DNA of 64,000 nt from CAZABP01 sp964483245. GTDB lineage: Bacteria; Planctomycetota; UBA1135; UBA2386. Position numbers and translations under genes: made by a program. Position 1 is the first letter of the stretch. Every line of letters begins with the position of its first letter. Where the stretch lies: contig CAZABP010000005.1 of assembly GCA_964483245.1 (NCBI GenBank), positions 1-64,000 of the forward strand. The letters run 5' to 3'. Shown here piece after piece: positions 18,401-25,910 of the stretch. The notes beneath the pieces are model-generated. The model had not been told where the DNA came from. It searched no databases and worked only from the letters and a program-made list of their open reading frames with translations.

Positions 18401-19280
18401 GCACGAGCTGCGGGACAACCTGCCGGCGCTGCGCCAGGTGCTCGTCGCAACCCCATCCGGTGCACAGGTCCCGCTGAGCCAGCTCGCGAAGTTCGAGCTG
18501 CACAAGGGTCCGCCGATGGTGAAGAGCGAGAACGCCAGGCTCACGAGCTGGGTCTACGTCGACATCGCCGGCATCGACGTCGGGACCTACGTGGAGAACG
18601 CGCAGGCCGCGGTCGCGCGCGAGGTCGATCTGCCGCCCGGCTACACGGTCGTGTGGTCCGGCCAGTTCGAGTACATGGAGGAGGCGAACCGCAGGCTGAG
18701 CCTCGTCATCCCGATCGCCGCCGTGCTGATCGTGCTGCTGCTGTACATGGCGACGCACTCCTGGCTGCGCGTCTGCATCGTGCTGCTCGCGGTGCCGTTC
18801 AGTCTGGTCGGCGCGATCTGGCTGCTGTGGTTCCTCGACTACAACCTGTCGTTGGCCGTGTGGGTGGGGGTGATCGCGCTCGCCGGGCTGGATGCCGAGA
18901 CCGGGCTCGTGATGTTGCTGTACCTCGACAACAGCTTCGAGCGGTTCCGCGCCGAAGGGCGGATGCGCAACGCGCACGACCTGTGGTTCGCGATCCACGA
19001 CGGCGCAGTGAAGCGCATCCGACCCAAGACGATGACCGTCATGACGACGTTCATCGGACTGGTCCCGCTGCTGTGGGCGAGCGGAGCCGGTGCCGACACG
19101 ATGCGGCGGCTCGCCGCGCCGATGGTCGGCGGGCTCGCGTCCAGCTTCGTCATGGAGCTGCTGATCTATCCGGTCATCTTCTTCCAGGCCAAGCGCGTCG
19201 CGATGGCGCGCGAGTGGCGTGAGGCCGCTTCTGTCGCCGTCGTTCCGGCGCGCGTTCACGACGCAGGAGCAGAGTCATGA
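15441..19280 (+). CDS. CusA/CzcA-family RND metal efflux pump with Cys/His insertion (system 1)
   Basis: The product is 1279 residues, some 240 longer than the second pump of this window. Family motifs include 'IPDLSDVQVVIRTEYPGQAP', 'VRGYSMFGTSFVYVIFEDGT', 'LRSLQDWYLRYEL', 'IAIAIGVMVDSSIIMVENAH' and 'LAGLDAETGLVMLLYLD'. It drives proton-coupled export of periplasmic Cu/Ag or divalent metal. Three additions stand out: an insert of ~95 residues (about 146-241) with CPDHPDGAHH at C150 and CPLDG at C231; an extra hydrophobic pair before 'RLLPEDRNPIS'; and a 'FFSGWPDWLRNPL' loop near residue 820. It is translationally coupled to the adaptor and to the DUF2231 gene. Confidence 0.92.
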   Translation: MIARLIELCIRNRAMVLLLAAFVVLGGVFAVRNIRVDAIPDLSDVQVVIRTEYPGQAPQIVEDQVTYPLTTTMLAVPYAKVVRGYSMFGTSFVYVIFEDGTDLYWARSRVLEQLSFVAGKLPAGVSPQLGPDATGVGWVYEYVLTTGPYCPDHPDGAHHDPDTGRWYSDQQTAGLDAAIRARLVHHRTFPTRKVAWYDDVDGRRYDVLAQAPEHVRQRLREVELVEGHERCPLDGAPLREPDVDLAQLRSLQDWYLRYELTALEGVSEIAALGGFVKQYQVVVDPVKLLGLGIPLARVKQAVQRSNTDVGGRLIEISETEFMVRGIGYLGSLTDAEIAAAREQRRSLAELRSARALAELARIALGVSANGAPIYLRDVAEVRLGPDIRRGVAEWNGGGEAVGGIVVMRYGENARTTIERVRDRLRELERGLPAGVAIETAYDRSDLIDRSVDTLTGTLIEEILVVSLVCVLFLLHARSALVAVFVLPTGVLASLAVMYLLGLNANIMSLGGIAIAIGVMVDSSIIMVENAHKHLEREQQRIAQGAAPTPRARLIAAAAGEVGPSLFFSLLIITVSFLPVFALGEQSGRLFKPLAYTKTFAMAAAAVLAVTVIPVLMVYFIGERVLPRAWSRWRRWISYAAVIGVPAALLATLPLAGLGAWRAWLVAGWILLSALVVLPQRLLPEDRNPISRVLERVYDPLFAFVMQFRWLVLTAAVAIVALTAWPLSKLGSEFMPPLEEGDLLYMPTTDPGISVNKARELLQQTDALIARFPEVESVFGKIGRADTATDPAPPSMLETTITLQRDKSRWRQKPVERFFSGWPDWLRNPLRELWPETVPITVQDLVYGYEWPDGTHVPGMNEALQIPGLTNAWTMPIRTRIDMLSTGIRTPVGIKVMGPDLPTLAQLSEQIAQTVKTAPGTGAYTTSAFPEKSVGGSYLDVRVDRDEIARLGLLVADVQDVVMSALGGMNVSSTVEGLERYPINVRYPHELRDNLPALRQVLVATPSGAQVPLSQLAKFELHKGPPMVKSENARLTSWVYVDIAGIDVGTYVENAQAAVAREVDLPPGYTVVWSGQFEYMEEANRRLSLVIPIAAVLIVLLLYMATHSWLRVCIVLLAVPFSLVGAIWLLWFLDYNLSLAVWVGVIALAGLDAETGLVMLLYLDNSFERFRAEGRMRNAHDLWFAIHDGAVKRIRPKTMTVMTTFIGLVPLLWASGAGADTMRRLAAPMVGGLASSFVMELLIYPVIFFQAKRVAMAREWREAASVAVVPARVHDAGAES

Positions 19281-19792
19281 GTTGGCTGTTTCCCGGACTC
19301 TTCGAGCTGCCGAACCTGCACCCGCTGCTCGTGCACTTCCCGATCGCTTCCTGGTTGGCAGCGTTCCCGCTGTGTTCCTTCGGCACGTGGCGGCCGCGCT
19401 CGGTTGTCTTCCATGTTGGAAGCTGGCTGCTCCACTTCGGCACGTTGAGTGGCACCGTGGCCATCGTTTCCGGGTACCTCGCTGCAACGTCGTTGGACCA
19501 CCCGGCGCCAGGCCACGATCTCGTCCACGTCCACCGCAACCTGATGGTCGCCGCAGCGGTTCTGTCGCTGATCACTTCCGTCACGCTGTTCACCATGCGT
19601 TGCTACCGCCGGCGCATCAGCCGGCTCGCGCAGGTGGCTCTGATCGCCGCGGTTACCGGTCTGGCCGCACTGGGAGGGGACCGCGGCGCTCTGCTCAACC
19701 ATCGCCATGGCATTGGAGTCGGCGCCGTGCCGGCCAATGCCACGCTGGAGCGTGGCCACGACGACCCGTCCGACACTCATGAGCAACGTTGA
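19277..19792 (+). CDS. DUF2231 membrane protein
   Basis: The product is 171 residues with about four transmembrane segments. It carries the DUF2231 hallmarks 'NLHPLLVHFPIASWLAAF' near the start, 'VHVHRNLMVAAAVL' in the middle and 'GGDRGALLNHRHGIGV' near the end; conserved His residues in membrane helices hint at haem or metal binding. The start overlaps the RND pump stop by 4 bp, so it is co-translated with the efflux system. Homologues often accompany metal or haem-related genes, but no activity has been assigned. Its tail is His/Asp-rich (ERGHDDPSDTHE). Confidence 0.85.
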   Translation: MSWLFPGLFELPNLHPLLVHFPIASWLAAFPLCSFGTWRPRSVVFHVGSWLLHFGTLSGTVAIVSGYLAATSLDHPAPGHDLVHVHRNLMVAAAVLSLITSVTLFTMRCYRRRISRLAQVALIAAVTGLAALGGDRGALLNHRHGIGVGAVPANATLERGHDDPSDTHEQR

Positions 19793-19897
19793 TGCGCCAT
19801 GACCCCTACGCATTCCATCCCATCCAGCTTCCGCGCGGCGTTGGCACGGTGCCGACGCCGTGCGGAGCCGACTACGTTCCAGAAAGAGGTTCCTCCG

Positions 19898-20671
19898 ATG
19901 CGAACCACGACACGTTCATTCGTCACGACACCGCTGCTGGCAGCCCTGCTGTGCACGGGATCTGCGTTCGCCCAGCACGAAGGCCATGAGGGCCACGCCG
20001 GGCAGGATCAGGCGCAGGCTGCCAAGGCGCAGGCTCGCGTCGGCGATCCCTATCCGTTCGCCACATGCCCGATCTCGGGAAAGAAGCTCGGCACGATGGG
20101 CGATCCGGTAGTCAAGGTCTACGACGGCCGCGAGGTCCGCTACTGCTGCAATGGCTGCCCGAAGAAGTTCGAGAAGGACCTGCAGCAGAGTCTCGCCAAG
20201 CTCGACACGAAGATCATCGCCGACCAGGGGCCGTTCTACCCGCTGAAGACTTCGCTCGTCACGAGCAAGAATCTGCCGGATCACCCGGCGGAGTTCGCCT
20301 ATGGGAACCGTCTGGTCCGGCTCGGATCCGAGAAGGAGCGCGCGGAGTTCGACAAGACGCCTGCGAAGTTCCTCGCCGCCTTGGACAAGGCTGTCGTGGA
20401 GGCGCAGGGCAAGGACTTCCCGCTCAAGGAGTGCCCGGTGAGCGGCGAGAAGTACGGCGGCGACATGGGCGAGCCGGTCGACATCGTGCTCGCGGGACGG
20501 CTCATTCGCGTCTGCTGCGATGACTGCGAGGCAGACGTCGAGAAGGACCCGGCAAAGTTCGTCGGGATGGTCGACGCAGCGCGCCAAGGGCAGAAGCCCG
20601 GCAACGACCACCACCCTGACGGGAAGAAGGGCCATGACCAGCACGCCGGCAAGGGCGGCTGCTGCAAGTGA
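19898..20671 (+). CDS. Secreted metal-binding protein with TRASH/YHS-like repeats
   Basis: The product is 257 residues. The start 19898 follows an AGAAAGAGG Shine-Dalgarno and opens a signal peptide (cleavage near SAFA-Q). The mature N-terminus is His-rich (HEGHEGHAG). Two Cys units of the form C-x3-G..GREVRYCCNGC follow: C57/C83/C84/C87 and C179/C206/C207/C210. Between them a sequence-related middle unit ('YPLKTSLVTS..YGNRLVRL..FDKTPAKFL') lacks cysteines, so there are three tandem repeats with the centre degenerate. The tail is His/Lys-rich and ends GGCCK. A periplasmic copper chaperone or sponge role is inferred from ligands and operon context. Confidence 0.82.
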   Translation: MRTTTRSFVTTPLLAALLCTGSAFAQHEGHEGHAGQDQAQAAKAQARVGDPYPFATCPISGKKLGTMGDPVVKVYDGREVRYCCNGCPKKFEKDLQQSLAKLDTKIIADQGPFYPLKTSLVTSKNLPDHPAEFAYGNRLVRLGSEKERAEFDKTPAKFLAALDKAVVEAQGKDFPLKECPVSGEKYGGDMGEPVDIVLAGRLIRVCCDDCEADVEKDPAKFVGMVDAARQGQKPGNDHHPDGKKGHDQHAGKGGCCK

Positions 20672-20840
20672 ATGCGGACGCCGTCGGCGGCAGCCGTCGT
20701 CCACGCGCGTCGCGATCGCGCGCGCGTGGCGGGCGGCCGCCGGTGCGTGATGCATGGTCGAGACGACTCTTTCGAGCTCGGGAGGGCGCCAGCACGGTGC
20801 TGTGGCCCGACCCAAGCTGCGAACCACCGTGAGGTGCACG

Positions 20841-22454
20841 ATGAACCTGATGACCCGACTGCTTTCCGCTGCCCCGCTGGCAGCGGCGCTGGTCGCGGGC
20901 ACGGCAGTGCTCGCCCAGCACGACCACGGCCGGCATCCGCCACAGGCGGACGCCCGCGCCGGCGATCCTTACCCGTTCTCCGCGTGTCCGATCTCGGGCA
21001 AGCCGCTGGGGACGATGGGTGATCCGTACGTCAAGATCTACGACGGCCGCGAGGTGCGCTTGTGCTGCAAGGGCTGCCTGTCCAGGTTCGAGAAGGACCT
21101 CGAGCAGAGCTTCGCTGCGATCGACGCGAAGATCGTCGCCGACCAGAGGCCGCTCTACCCGCTGCAGCAGTCGATCGTGACCGGCAAGGACCTGCCGGAG
21201 CACCCGGTGGAGTTCGTCTACGGCAACCGCCTGATCCGACTGGCCTCTGCGGAGGAACGGGTCGCGTTCGACAGACGCCCCGCAGAGTTGCTCGCGGATC
21301 TCGACGAGGCGGTGATCGCCGCACAACGCGGCAACTACCCGCTGGATGCGTGCCCGGTCAGCGGTGAGAAGTTCAGCAGTGATCCGGGCCGGCGGATCGA
21401 CCTCGTGATCGCCGGGCGGCTCGTCCGCATCGGCTGCCGCGACTGCACCGACGAAGTCGAACGGGAGCCGGCGCGGTTCGTCGCAATCGTCGATGCAGCA
21501 GTGCAGGGCATGCGTCGCGGACCAGCCGGCCGCCATCAGGGTGTCGAGCTGCACGACATGCGGACGATCGAGCTCCGCTCCGGAGAAGTCCTGATCGGCC
21601 GGATGAAGGACGTCACCGACAGCACGATCGAACTGTTGGTGTCCTTCCCCACGAGCGAGACGCGCAGCATCGCACGAGCCGACTTGGAACCGCGTTCGCT
21701 CTACGGCGTGCTCTCGGCACGTACCGACCACGAGGATGCGCGCGCCCATCTCCAGCTCGCGGCGACGTGCCGCGGGCTCGGTCTGTTCGGTCACGCGATC
21801 GCGGAAGCCCGCGAGGCGGCTCGGATCGACCCGAGCCTGGACGCGACGGCCCGCAAGCTGGTCGATGAGATGCGGGAGGCGATCGCGGCCGACCTGGTGC
21901 AGGAGGCCGAGGCCGCACTCGAAGACGGCCGCTCGGGTTCCGCGCGCCTGGCGGCACAGACCGTTCTTCGTGACTACGCTCACACCGGGGCGACCAAGGC
22001 CGCCACGGCCGTGCTGCAGGACCTCGCGAAGCGGGGCGGCCAGCAGCAGCGCCAAGCGACGGTGGCGGAGATCACCAAGGCTCTCGCGTCAGCGCGCAAG
22101 GAGCTCGATCGGGCTGCCGCCGCGACCCACCCCGCGCACGGTACGGTGAGTGACCAACACGAGCTCCGGCGCGAGATCGCCGGGCTCGAGCGAGCGTGGA
22201 AGACGGTCGGAAACCTGGCGGCACCGGCTGATGCTGCGCTCCACGACCGGTTGTCCACGACGCAAGCGGAGCTGCGAGCGCGGCTGGTGGAGTCGTACCT
22301 CGCCCTCGGCACGCTCTACCTGCAGCGGTACGCGCTCCCCAACGCCGATGAATGGTGCAACAAGGCGTGCGAGCTCGATCCCGAGAACATGCACCTGCAC
22401 CGTCTGCACGAGCTCATCCTGCAGGCGAAGATCGTCAGCGGATGGCACTACTGA
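20841..22454 (+). CDS. Secreted TRASH/YHS-like repeat protein fused to a helical (TPR-like) domain
   Basis: The product is 537 residues starting at MNLMTRLLSAA with a signal peptide ending near VLAQ. The first ~225 residues are a paralogue of the preceding gene: His-rich mature start, unit 1 with C49/C75/C76/C79, a Cys-less middle unit, and a third unit in which the CC pair has become GC ('RIGCRDC'), which weakens that site. Residues ~240-290 form a small beta domain ('IELRSGEVLIGRMKDVTDST'). The remaining ~250 residues are helical with TPR-like character ('ARAHLQLAATCRGLGLFGHAIAEAREAARIDP', and 'EWCNKACELDPENMHLHRL' near the end). It is probably a periplasmic metal-binding scaffold; the partner is unknown. 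Confidence 0.8.
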   Translation: MNLMTRLLSAAPLAAALVAGTAVLAQHDHGRHPPQADARAGDPYPFSACPISGKPLGTMGDPYVKIYDGREVRLCCKGCLSRFEKDLEQSFAAIDAKIVADQRPLYPLQQSIVTGKDLPEHPVEFVYGNRLIRLASAEERVAFDRRPAELLADLDEAVIAAQRGNYPLDACPVSGEKFSSDPGRRIDLVIAGRLVRIGCRDCTDEVEREPARFVAIVDAAVQGMRRGPAGRHQGVELHDMRTIELRSGEVLIGRMKDVTDSTIELLVSFPTSETRSIARADLEPRSLYGVLSARTDHEDARAHLQLAATCRGLGLFGHAIAEAREAARIDPSLDATARKLVDEMREAIAADLVQEAEAALEDGRSGSARLAAQTVLRDYAHTGATKAATAVLQDLAKRGGQQQRQATVAEITKALASARKELDRAAAATHPAHGTVSDQHELRREIAGLERAWKTVGNLAAPADAALHDRLSTTQAELRARLVESYLALGTLYLQRYALPNADEWCNKACELDPENMHLHRLHELILQAKIVSGWHY

Positions 22455-22465
22455 CGCAGTCGAGA

Positions 22466-22513
22466 CGCCGGGCCGCGGGGCGCCGCAACGCCCCCGGCTC
22501 GGCGTGCCCGGCG
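22466..22513 (+). terminator. Nested GC-rich stem-loop between TRASH-like gene and protease gene
   Basis: The outer arms cgccgggc (22466-22473) and gcccggcg (22506-22513) enclose an inner hairpin ggggcg (22477-22482) and cgcccc (22489-22494). No T-tract follows. It may act as an attenuator, processing site or Rho-independent-like pause between the metal-binding genes and the HtrA gene. Confidence 0.35.
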
Positions 22514-22571
22514 GCGGCCCGCATTCGGAACGACTCCTGAACCTGCGACGGACTGACCAGAGGAGGTCCGC

Positions 22572-23594
22572 ATGTCGCTCAAGTACCACGTGATGCTGCT
22601 CGGCGCATTGGCACCCTTGCCCCCGCAAGACCTCGCCGATGTCTATGCGAAAGTGTCGCCGTCGGTCGTGACGATCCACGCCAGCGGCAGCGAAGTGACC
22701 GGAACGGCGCCGCGGATCGAAGCCGGCGCGAAGATCGGATCGGGCGTCGTGCTGTCTGCGACCGGGGACGTGCTGACGGCCGCGCACGTCGTCGACCTGG
22801 CCGACGTGATCCGCGTCGAGTTCGCCGACGGTTCGAGCCGCACTGCGACCGTACGCGCGATCGAGCCGGGGGCCGACCTGGCCGTGCTGCAGCTGCAGGG
22901 GGAGCTGCCAAAGGGCGTGGAGCCGTGCGTGCTCGGCGATTCGGACGGCATCCGGGTCGGCAACCGTGTGTTCGTGATCGGCGCGCCAAGAGGCTTGGAG
23001 CGGAGTCTCACGGCCGGCTACGTCAGTGCCAGGCGCCGCGACGAGAGGTTCCTGGGCGACATGCGTTTCGTCGAACACCTGCAGACGGACGCTGCCATCA
23101 ATCCCGGCAACTCCGGCGGGCCGGTGTTCGACCTGCGCGGTGAGGTCGTCGGTATCGCGTGCCACATCGTGACGAGCGCGGCCGGCAGCGAAGGGCTGGG
23201 ATTCGCGGTCACGTCGAATGCAGCGAGGAGGCTTTTCCTCGACCGGCAGCGACCGTGGCTCGGCTTCGACGCCGAGCTGCTGAGCGTGGAGCTCGCGCTC
23301 GCGCTGAACGTGCCGGAGGGGCGTTCCGGGCTGCTCGTGACGAGGGTCGTGCCGGCCTCTGCAGCGGACCGCTCTGGGCTGCGTGCGGGCGCGATCCCCG
23401 CGCGGATCGCGGACCGCAACCTGGTCCTCGGCGGCGACATCGTGCTGGCGATCGGCGATCACCCGCTGTCGAGCCGGCAGGAGATCGAGGAGGCGGAATC
23501 CGAGCTGCGCGGTGCCCGACCCGGTGGCACGATCCGCCTGACGATCCTCCGCGCTGCGCGCATCACCGAGCTCACGCTCCGGCTGGACGGGTAG
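22572..23594 (+). CDS. HtrA/DegP-like trypsin-type serine protease with PDZ domain
   Basis: The product is 340 residues. A perfect AGGAGG at 22561-22566 lies 5 nt before the ATG. A short hydrophobic leader suggests export. The protease domain (about 20-235) has a complete triad: H72 ('VLTAAHVVD'), D102 ('GADLAVLQL') and S181 ('NPGNSGGPVFD'). A PDZ domain (about 245-338, 'RSGLLVTRVVPASAADRSGLRAG' to 'IRLTILRAARITELTLRLDG') follows. Such proteases remove misfolded envelope proteins; metals such as copper damage envelope proteins, which fits the location inside the efflux island. The antiporter gene follows after 7 bp. Confidence 0.92.
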   Translation: MSLKYHVMLLGALAPLPPQDLADVYAKVSPSVVTIHASGSEVTGTAPRIEAGAKIGSGVVLSATGDVLTAAHVVDLADVIRVEFADGSSRTATVRAIEPGADLAVLQLQGELPKGVEPCVLGDSDGIRVGNRVFVIGAPRGLERSLTAGYVSARRRDERFLGDMRFVEHLQTDAAINPGNSGGPVFDLRGEVVGIACHIVTSAAGSEGLGFAVTSNAARRLFLDRQRPWLGFDAELLSVELALALNVPEGRSGLLVTRVVPASAADRSGLRAGAIPARIADRNLVLGGDIVLAIGDHPLSSRQEIEEAESELRGARPGGTIRLTILRAARITELTLRLDG

Positions 23595-23601
23595 GGCGCG
23601 C

Positions 23602-25035
23602 ATGTCGACCGTCGTTCCGCCAACCGGGACGTGTCTCGGACCGGCCTGCAGCGACGCGCCGCACGCAGCGGCGGCCGGCAACGATCCGCTGAGCACGATC
23701 CTGATCGGCCTCGCGGTCATGGTCGCCGCGGCCATCGCGGGCCGCGGTGCGGCGGCGGCCCTGCGCCAGCCTGCCGTATTGGGGGAGGTGCTGGCGGGTG
23801 CCGTTCTCGGCGCCGTCGGCTGCTGGCTCGAGTGGCCGTTGGCGATCCTCGTGCGCCGGCTCGACGACGTGCAGCAGATGTTCCATCGCGTCTGGGACGG
23901 AAGCATGCCGCTGGCGCAGGCACTGGGGGAAGACGCCATGCGAGCAGCGCCCTACGCGAGCCGACTCGAGGCCATGCTGACGGGCGAAGCAGGGTCCATC
24001 TACGTTGCAACCGGCACCGCGTTGTCCGTGTTCTCGAGCCTGGGCATCGTGCTCTTGTTGTTCGTCGTCGGCGTCGAGTCGACACTCACCGAGCTGCTGC
24101 GGACCGGACGCCGCGCAGCGCGCGTCGCGGTGCTGGGCGTCCTGGCACCGTTCCTGCTCGGCGCCGCTGTCTGTGCCGTGCTGCATCCGGCGCACGGACT
24201 CGCCCTGAACCTGTTCGTCGGTGCCGCACTGAGCGCGACGAGCATCGGGCTGACGGCGCGCGCGTTGCGGGACATGGACCGGCTGCAGACGACCGAGGCG
24301 CAGATCATCCTGGGCGCTGCGGTCATCGACGACGTGCTGGGCCTGCTGATGATGTCGATGCTGGCGACGATGGTCGTGAGTGGCGGCATCGACGCAGCCG
24401 GCGCGGCAAGGACCGTCGGTCTCGCGACCGCGTTTCTTGCGATCCTCGTGCTGCTCGGGGAACGCGTGCTGCGCCGTGCGCTGCCGCTGCTCGGCTCTAT
24501 CGACGCGCCGCACGGACGTCTGCTCGTTCCCGTGATCCTCGCGCTGACCGCCGCCGCGGCGGCTGACGCCGTGGGGCTTGCTCCGATCGTCGGCGCCTTC
24601 GCCGCCGGACTGCTGCTGCGCGACCAGTTCCTGCCGGCGACTGGCGATCCTCGCCCGATCCGGGAGCGGATCGCGCCGATCGTCGAGCTGTTCGCGCCGC
24701 TGTTCTTCGTCATGCTCGGGATGCAGGTGGAGCTGGCTCAGTTGGCCGAGGGCCGCACGCTGCTGGTATTTGCCGGCTTTCTCGCCGCCGCCGTGGCAGG
24801 CAAGCTCGTCTCAGGACTTGCGGCCGGTCGCGGCGTGTCGCGCGCGGCGATCGGCGTCGGGATGCTGCCGCGGGGCGAGGTCGGATTGATCTTCCTGACC
24901 ATGGGTCGAGCGCTCGGCATCGTGGACGCGGATCTGTTCGCGGCGTTGGTCGCGGTCGTCGTCGTCACGACCGTTGTCACGCCGCCGGCGCTGCGGTGGT
25001 CGTTTGCACGCGCGCGATCGGGGGCGTTCAGCTGA
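23602..25035 (+). CDS. Cation:proton antiporter (CPA2/Kef-type)
   Basis: The product is 477 residues with about 12-13 hydrophobic segments, matching the Na_H_Exchanger family (PF00999). Key features are 'AALRQPAVLGEVLAGAVLG' in the first helices, a long periplasmic loop rich in Asp/Met (DDVQQMFHRVWDGSMPLAQ), 'LFVVGVESTLTEL', the ion-site pair in 'AAVIDDVLGLLMMSM', and 'GMLPRGEVGLIFLTMGRALG'. The DD in the ion site suggests electrogenic exchange. No TrkA-N domain is attached. A Cys/His-containing N-terminal extension (GTCLGPACSDAPH) is unusual. It likely supports pH or cation balance for the proton-driven metal pumps; the transported cation is unknown. Confidence 0.9.
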   Translation: MSTVVPPTGTCLGPACSDAPHAAAAGNDPLSTILIGLAVMVAAAIAGRGAAAALRQPAVLGEVLAGAVLGAVGCWLEWPLAILVRRLDDVQQMFHRVWDGSMPLAQALGEDAMRAAPYASRLEAMLTGEAGSIYVATGTALSVFSSLGIVLLLFVVGVESTLTELLRTGRRAARVAVLGVLAPFLLGAAVCAVLHPAHGLALNLFVGAALSATSIGLTARALRDMDRLQTTEAQIILGAAVIDDVLGLLMMSMLATMVVSGGIDAAGAARTVGLATAFLAILVLLGERVLRRALPLLGSIDAPHGRLLVPVILALTAAAAADAVGLAPIVGAFAAGLLLRDQFLPATGDPRPIRERIAPIVELFAPLFFVMLGMQVELAQLAEGRTLLVFAGFLAAAVAGKLVSGLAAGRGVSRAAIGVGMLPRGEVGLIFLTMGRALGIVDADLFAALVAVVVVTTVVTPPALRWSFARARSGAFS

Positions 25036-25238
25036 TGCACGAGTCGGGCGCAGGGATGGAGACGGACGTGCTCCGGCGACGAACGTCGGCCGACTCCATG
25101 CATCGCTCGTGCTCGTTGCGCCCGATCTGGAGTAGCCTGGGTGAGATCTCTACGCGCCAGCCTTGCGACGTCGAGTTCGTCAGTCGGGACGATGCAGCGA
25201 GCGAACTTCGTCGATCTCGGTCCAAACAGGAACGCCAC

Positions 25239-25910
25239 ATGCTTCAGCTCACCGTCGGCTCGGCTCCTTGCCACTGCACGGGTAAGACGCACGCTCCCCG
25301 GCTCGTAGCGGTCACGGGCGGCCCGGGCGCCGGCAAGACTGCCGTCCTCGAGCTGGCCCGCCGCACGTTCTGCCGTCACGTGGCGATCCTCCCCGAAGCC
25401 GCGGGGATCCTATTCGGTGGGGGTTTTCCCCGCCATGACACCGATTCCGGGCGGCGTGCGGCGCAGCGGGCGATCTATCGCGTGCAGTCCGAGGTCGAAC
25501 GCCTCGTCGTCGAGGAAGCCAACGTAGCCGTGGCGCTCTGCGACCGGGGCACGCTCGACGGCCTCGCCTATTGGCCCGGCGACCACGACTCCTACTGGCG
25601 CGAGTGCATGTCGACCCGCGCGGCCGAGCTCGACCGCTATGCAGCCGTTGTCCATCTCGAGACTCCGGGCGAGGCTGATGGGTACGACCGGACCAACTCG
25701 CTGCGGGTCGAGAGCGCAGCTGCGGCCCGGATCATCGACCTACGCATCCGGGAGGCGTGGGCCGGCCATCCGCGAGCGTTCTTCGTGCGCAGTGCACCGG
25801 ATTTCGCGGCCAAGGCGCTCGAAGCGCTGCAGCGGTTGCGGGACGAGCTGCCGGACTGCTGCCACGCGCACGATCTGCCGGGCGAGCAACGCCAAGGGAG
25901 CGAGCGATGA
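25239..25910 (+). CDS. AAA_28-type P-loop NTPase/kinase
   Basis: The product is 223 residues starting at MLQLTVGSAPCHC; an AGGA lies upstream. The P-loop 'VAVTGGPGAGKTAVLELA' (K33-T34) starts an AAA_28 fold, with 'RHVAILPEAAGILFGGGFP', 'VALCDRGTLDGLAYWPG' (Walker-B-like), an Arg-rich lid region and the late 'DLRIREAWAGHPRAFFV'. Relatives include NadR-like and thiamine or nucleoside kinase-like proteins whose substrates are mostly unknown. The N-terminal CHCTGKTH and the C-terminal CCHAHD could bind metal. It overlaps the next efflux gene by 4 bp, so it is co-translated with the second RND system. A 203-bp gap before it holds no gene that I can support. Confidence 0.8.
   Translation: MLQLTVGSAPCHCTGKTHAPRLVAVTGGPGAGKTAVLELARRTFCRHVAILPEAAGILFGGGFPRHDTDSGRRAAQRAIYRVQSEVERLVVEEANVAVALCDRGTLDGLAYWPGDHDSYWRECMSTRAAELDRYAAVVHLETPGEADGYDRTNSLRVESAAAARIIDLRIREAWAGHPRAFFVRSAPDFAAKALEALQRLRDELPDCCHAHDLPGEQRQGSER

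Noticed and set aside
16095..19259. A 1054-codon minus-strand frame opposite the first RND pump
   Set aside because: Low-complexity Arg/His/Gln/Asp composition typical of antisense frames; the plus strand is a clear CusA homologue.
25036..25238. Extended N-terminus of the AAA_28 protein
   Set aside because: The upstream open frame has no domain similarity and runs out of the antiporter gene; the start at 25239 has an AGGA and leads directly into the P-loop domain.
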